From Colimorpha_A sp045543555 (GTDB taxonomy: Bacteria > Bacillota > Clostridia > Oscillospirales > CAG-272): a stretch of 6,390 bases of DNA. Of the stretch, positions 4,234 through 6,390 are shown piece by piece. The stretch covers positions 1 through 6,390 of the forward strand of contig JAZQMQ010000013.1 of assembly GCA_045543555.1 (NCBI GenBank). The letters run 5' to 3'. A program made the translations under genes and the position numbers. A model generated the notes under the pieces. It made no database searches. It saw nothing but the letters and a program-made list of their open reading frames with translations, and was not told the DNA's origin. Every line of letters starts with the position of its first letter. Position 1 is the stretch's first letter.

Positions 4234-6390
4234 ATGATGGACAAACTCCTTGTCAACTCCCTTCTGACCGAAGAAGAAATTGCAGAACTTAAGGGAAGGG
4301 AGACTCCGGGACATCCCTGGATCTTTGCAATCGTTGGCGATATTTCGATCCTTTCGAACTATTGCCGAAGTGTGTTGCTTGTCAGCGACATTGAAGTCAC
4401 CACACACGAGTTAACCACTCACCACGCAGGAACTACCATCCGTATTGAGGATATCGTTAAGACGCATACCCGCCGTATGTACGGAAACGCAATGCTCTGT
4501 CTTGAGCTCAAAAACGGTCTTGAAGAAAAAATATTCCGCTACACCTTCAGCGTAAATACGCTTTGCGAGGGTGCTTCCACCTTTATCAACTCTGTTGTAA
4601 ACGGTGAGGATATCGAGGAAGCCACCGAATGCATGAAGGCTATCTACGAGAAACAGCTTTCTGTCTGCCCGAAGTGCGGACGTACTTTGGCGTCTCCCGG
4701 TGCGGAATGTCTCAACTGCGCAAGCAAGAAAAAGCTTGTCGGAAAACTGAGCAAGTATATCATCCCCGAATGGAAGAGGCTCATCCTTTCCGTGCTTCTT
4801 TCGATCACATCGACTGCGCTTGCTCTGATCCCGCCTATGCTGACCAAATCCCTCATTGACGAGATCTTGCCGAACAACAACGCCGCTATGCTTATGCAGG
4901 TGGTTATTTTGCTGATCTCGCTGCAGTTCGTCAGCCATGTCATAAGCGGTACGCGCGGATACGTTCTTCGTCTCGTTGCAGACAGGATAGTATCAAACCT
5001 TCGTAATGACGTTTACGAAAAGGCGCAGTATCTGCCTATGCGATTCTACGATAAGACCTCCACGGGTGCGGTCATCAACCGTATCTCGGGTGACAGCTCG
5101 ACTATTCAGTCCTTTATGCTTCGTATCACGCAGGAGGTAGTCGTTCAGTTCTTCAAGATGGTCGGTATCGTTGTCGTTATGCTTGTTATGAACCCCAAGC
5201 TGACGCTTCTGTCCCTCATTCCCGTTCCGCTTGTTGTAATCGGCTCTCGTATCTTCGGTAAGAAGATCCGCCCCTTCTATCTCCGAATCTGGAGAAGATG
5301 GACTGCCGTTTCCTCTATACTTACCGATACCATTCCAGGTATCCGTGTCGTAAAGTCCTTCACCAATGAGAAGAACACTACCGCCCGCTTCAAGGAAAAG
5401 AACGAGGAGTGGTACAAGACCGACACATCCGCCGCAAAGATACTTAACGCATTTCCTGCGATCGTCGGTACCTTTATCGGTCTCGGCTCTGTTGTTATCT
5501 GGGCGTTCGGCGGCAATATGGTTATTGACGCACAGCTTGCAGGCATCGAGACAAGCCTTACCGTCGGTACTCTTGTAATCTTCATCAACTACGCATCGAT
5601 GTTCTACGAGCCCGTAAACTTCTTTGCAAACCTCAACGACTCCTTCCAGCACTTCCTGGCGTCTGCCGAGAGAATCCTTGATATTCTTGATGCCGAGCCC
5701 GAGCACAACTTCGGCGAAGGCAAGAATATGGTAGAGTTCAAGGGTAAGATCGAGTTCAAGAACGTTAACTTCTCCTTCGACCGTACCAAGAAGACGCTTA
5801 AGAATATCCACCTCGTTATCGAGCCCGGCGACATCGTCGGTATCGTCGGTACCACCGGCTCGGGTAAATCGACCCTTATCAACCTCTTGCTCCGTTACTA
5901 TGATCACTACGACGGACAGATCCTTGTTGATGACGTTGATATCCGCGATATTGATATGTCGCATTTCCGTTCGCAGATCGGTTTCGTTCAGCAGGAGCCC
6001 CTGATGTTCCACGACACGATCTTCAACAACATCGCCTACGGCTGTCCCGACTGTCCCGTTGAAAAGGTTCTCGAGGCGGCTGACATCGCAAACGCGCACG
6101 AGTTTATCGTCCGTCAGCCCGACGGCTACGATGCAGTTCTCGGCGAGCGCGGCGTAGGACTTTCGGGCGGTGAGCGTCAGAGAGTTTCCATTGCGCGTGC
6201 AATGCTGAAGAATCCTTCGATCCTTGTATTCGACGAGGCGACCGCATCGGTTGACTCGGAGACGGAAAACCTCATTCAAGAGGCTATTGAACGATTGATA
6301 TCCGGACGGACGACGCTTATGATCGCGCACAGGCTTTCGACACTCAAGAAGGCGAACAAGATCGTCGTCGTTGATCAAGGAAAGATCATC
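4234..6390 (+). CDS. ABC exporter with N-terminal zinc ribbon (partial)
   Basis: The frame stays open to the window end: 719 residues, lacking only the extreme C-terminus. Residues 1-140 are an extra soluble domain I do not recognise. Next comes a zinc ribbon (CPKC at 145-148, CLNC at 159-162). The type IV exporter membrane domain spans about 180-480: helices near 183-203 and 219-239, the GEXXNRISGD-like GAVINRISGD motif, and IPGIRVVKSF in the coupling region. The ATPase domain has Walker A GTTGSGKST (539-547), Q-loop Gln587, signature LSGGERQ (643-649), Walker B ILVFDEAT (663-670) with catalytic Glu668, D-loop SVD (672-674) and switch His699. All catalytic residues are intact, so it should export a substrate from the cytosol as a homodimer or with an unseen partner; the substrate cannot be told. 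The start is uncertain: ATG at 4234 or 4237 has no Shine-Dalgarno sequence, and the frame is open upstream without another good start. The opposite strand also carries long open frames here, which are shadows. Confidence 0.9.
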   Translation, partial: MMDKLLVNSLLTEEEIAELKGRETPGHPWIFAIVGDISILSNYCRSVLLVSDIEVTTHELTTHHAGTTIRIEDIVKTHTRRMYGNAMLCLELKNGLEEKIFRYTFSVNTLCEGASTFINSVVNGEDIEEATECMKAIYEKQLSVCPKCGRTLASPGAECLNCASKKKLVGKLSKYIIPEWKRLILSVLLSITSTALALIPPMLTKSLIDEILPNNNAAMLMQVVILLISLQFVSHVISGTRGYVLRLVADRIVSNLRNDVYEKAQYLPMRFYDKTSTGAVINRISGDSSTIQSFMLRITQEVVVQFFKMVGIVVVMLVMNPKLTLLSLIPVPLVVIGSRIFGKKIRPFYLRIWRRWTAVSSILTDTIPGIRVVKSFTNEKNTTARFKEKNEEWYKTDTSAAKILNAFPAIVGTFIGLGSVVIWAFGGNMVIDAQLAGIETSLTVGTLVIFINYASMFYEPVNFFANLNDSFQHFLASAERILDILDAEPEHNFGEGKNMVEFKGKIEFKNVNFSFDRTKKTLKNIHLVIEPGDIVGIVGTTGSGKSTLINLLLRYYDHYDGQILVDDVDIRDIDMSHFRSQIGFVQQEPLMFHDTIFNNIAYGCPDCPVEKVLEAADIANAHEFIVRQPDGYDAVLGERGVGLSGGERQRVSIARAMLKNPSILVFDEATASVDSETENLIQEAIERLISGRTTLMIAHRLSTLKKANKIVVVDQGKII

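Noticed and set aside
4993..6378. 461-codon open frame on the minus strand
   Set aside because: It lies wholly antisense to the ABC exporter, whose motifs are all present on the plus strand. The product resembles no family and has no ribosome-binding site; it is a codon-bias shadow.

Overview
The window looks like chromosomal DNA from a Clostridia-type Firmicute, probably a gut Oscillospiraceae or Lachnospiraceae relative. The evidence is a strong AAGGAGG ribosome-binding site, consensus TTGACA/TATAAT promoters with 17-base spacers, Gram-positive style intrinsic terminators, and a lipoprotein built from Cys-rich and WG repeats. The genus cannot be fixed from the sequence.

Layout, left to right. 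Positions 1-305 hold no gene, but carry two GC-rich perfect palindromes. Positions 306-2135 (minus) encode a 609-residue putative lipoprotein with three Cys-rich repeats and WG-type beta repeats; this gene is much more AT-rich than its neighbours. Upstream of it, positions 2135-2434 (minus) hold a consensus promoter, a roughly 200-nt segment that folds into one long rod, and a textbook intrinsic terminator with a UUCG tetraloop, all before the start codon. This is either a free-standing small RNA or a transcription-attenuating leader of the lipoprotein gene, and it is the most interesting signal in the window. A divergent promoter at 2505-2533 (plus) drives an AlaA-like alanine aminotransferase (2573-3784). 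Three bases after its stop lies a 197-bp MITE-like element whose ends are inverted arrays of a 7-bp repeat and which contains the aminotransferase's probable terminator. A further promoter (4066-4094) sits among repeated AAATGGG and TTGACAAA motifs. It precedes a large ABC exporter (4234 to the window end, incomplete at its 3' end) with an N-terminal extension and a four-cysteine zinc ribbon ahead of the usual membrane and ATPase domains.

The genes are not an obvious operon: each has its own promoter, and the lipoprotein gene diverges from the aminotransferase gene. The aminotransferase is ordinary pyruvate/alanine metabolism. The lipoprotein and exporter are envelope proteins of unknown substrate. 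I found no CRISPR array, tRNA, rRNA, transposase or defence gene.
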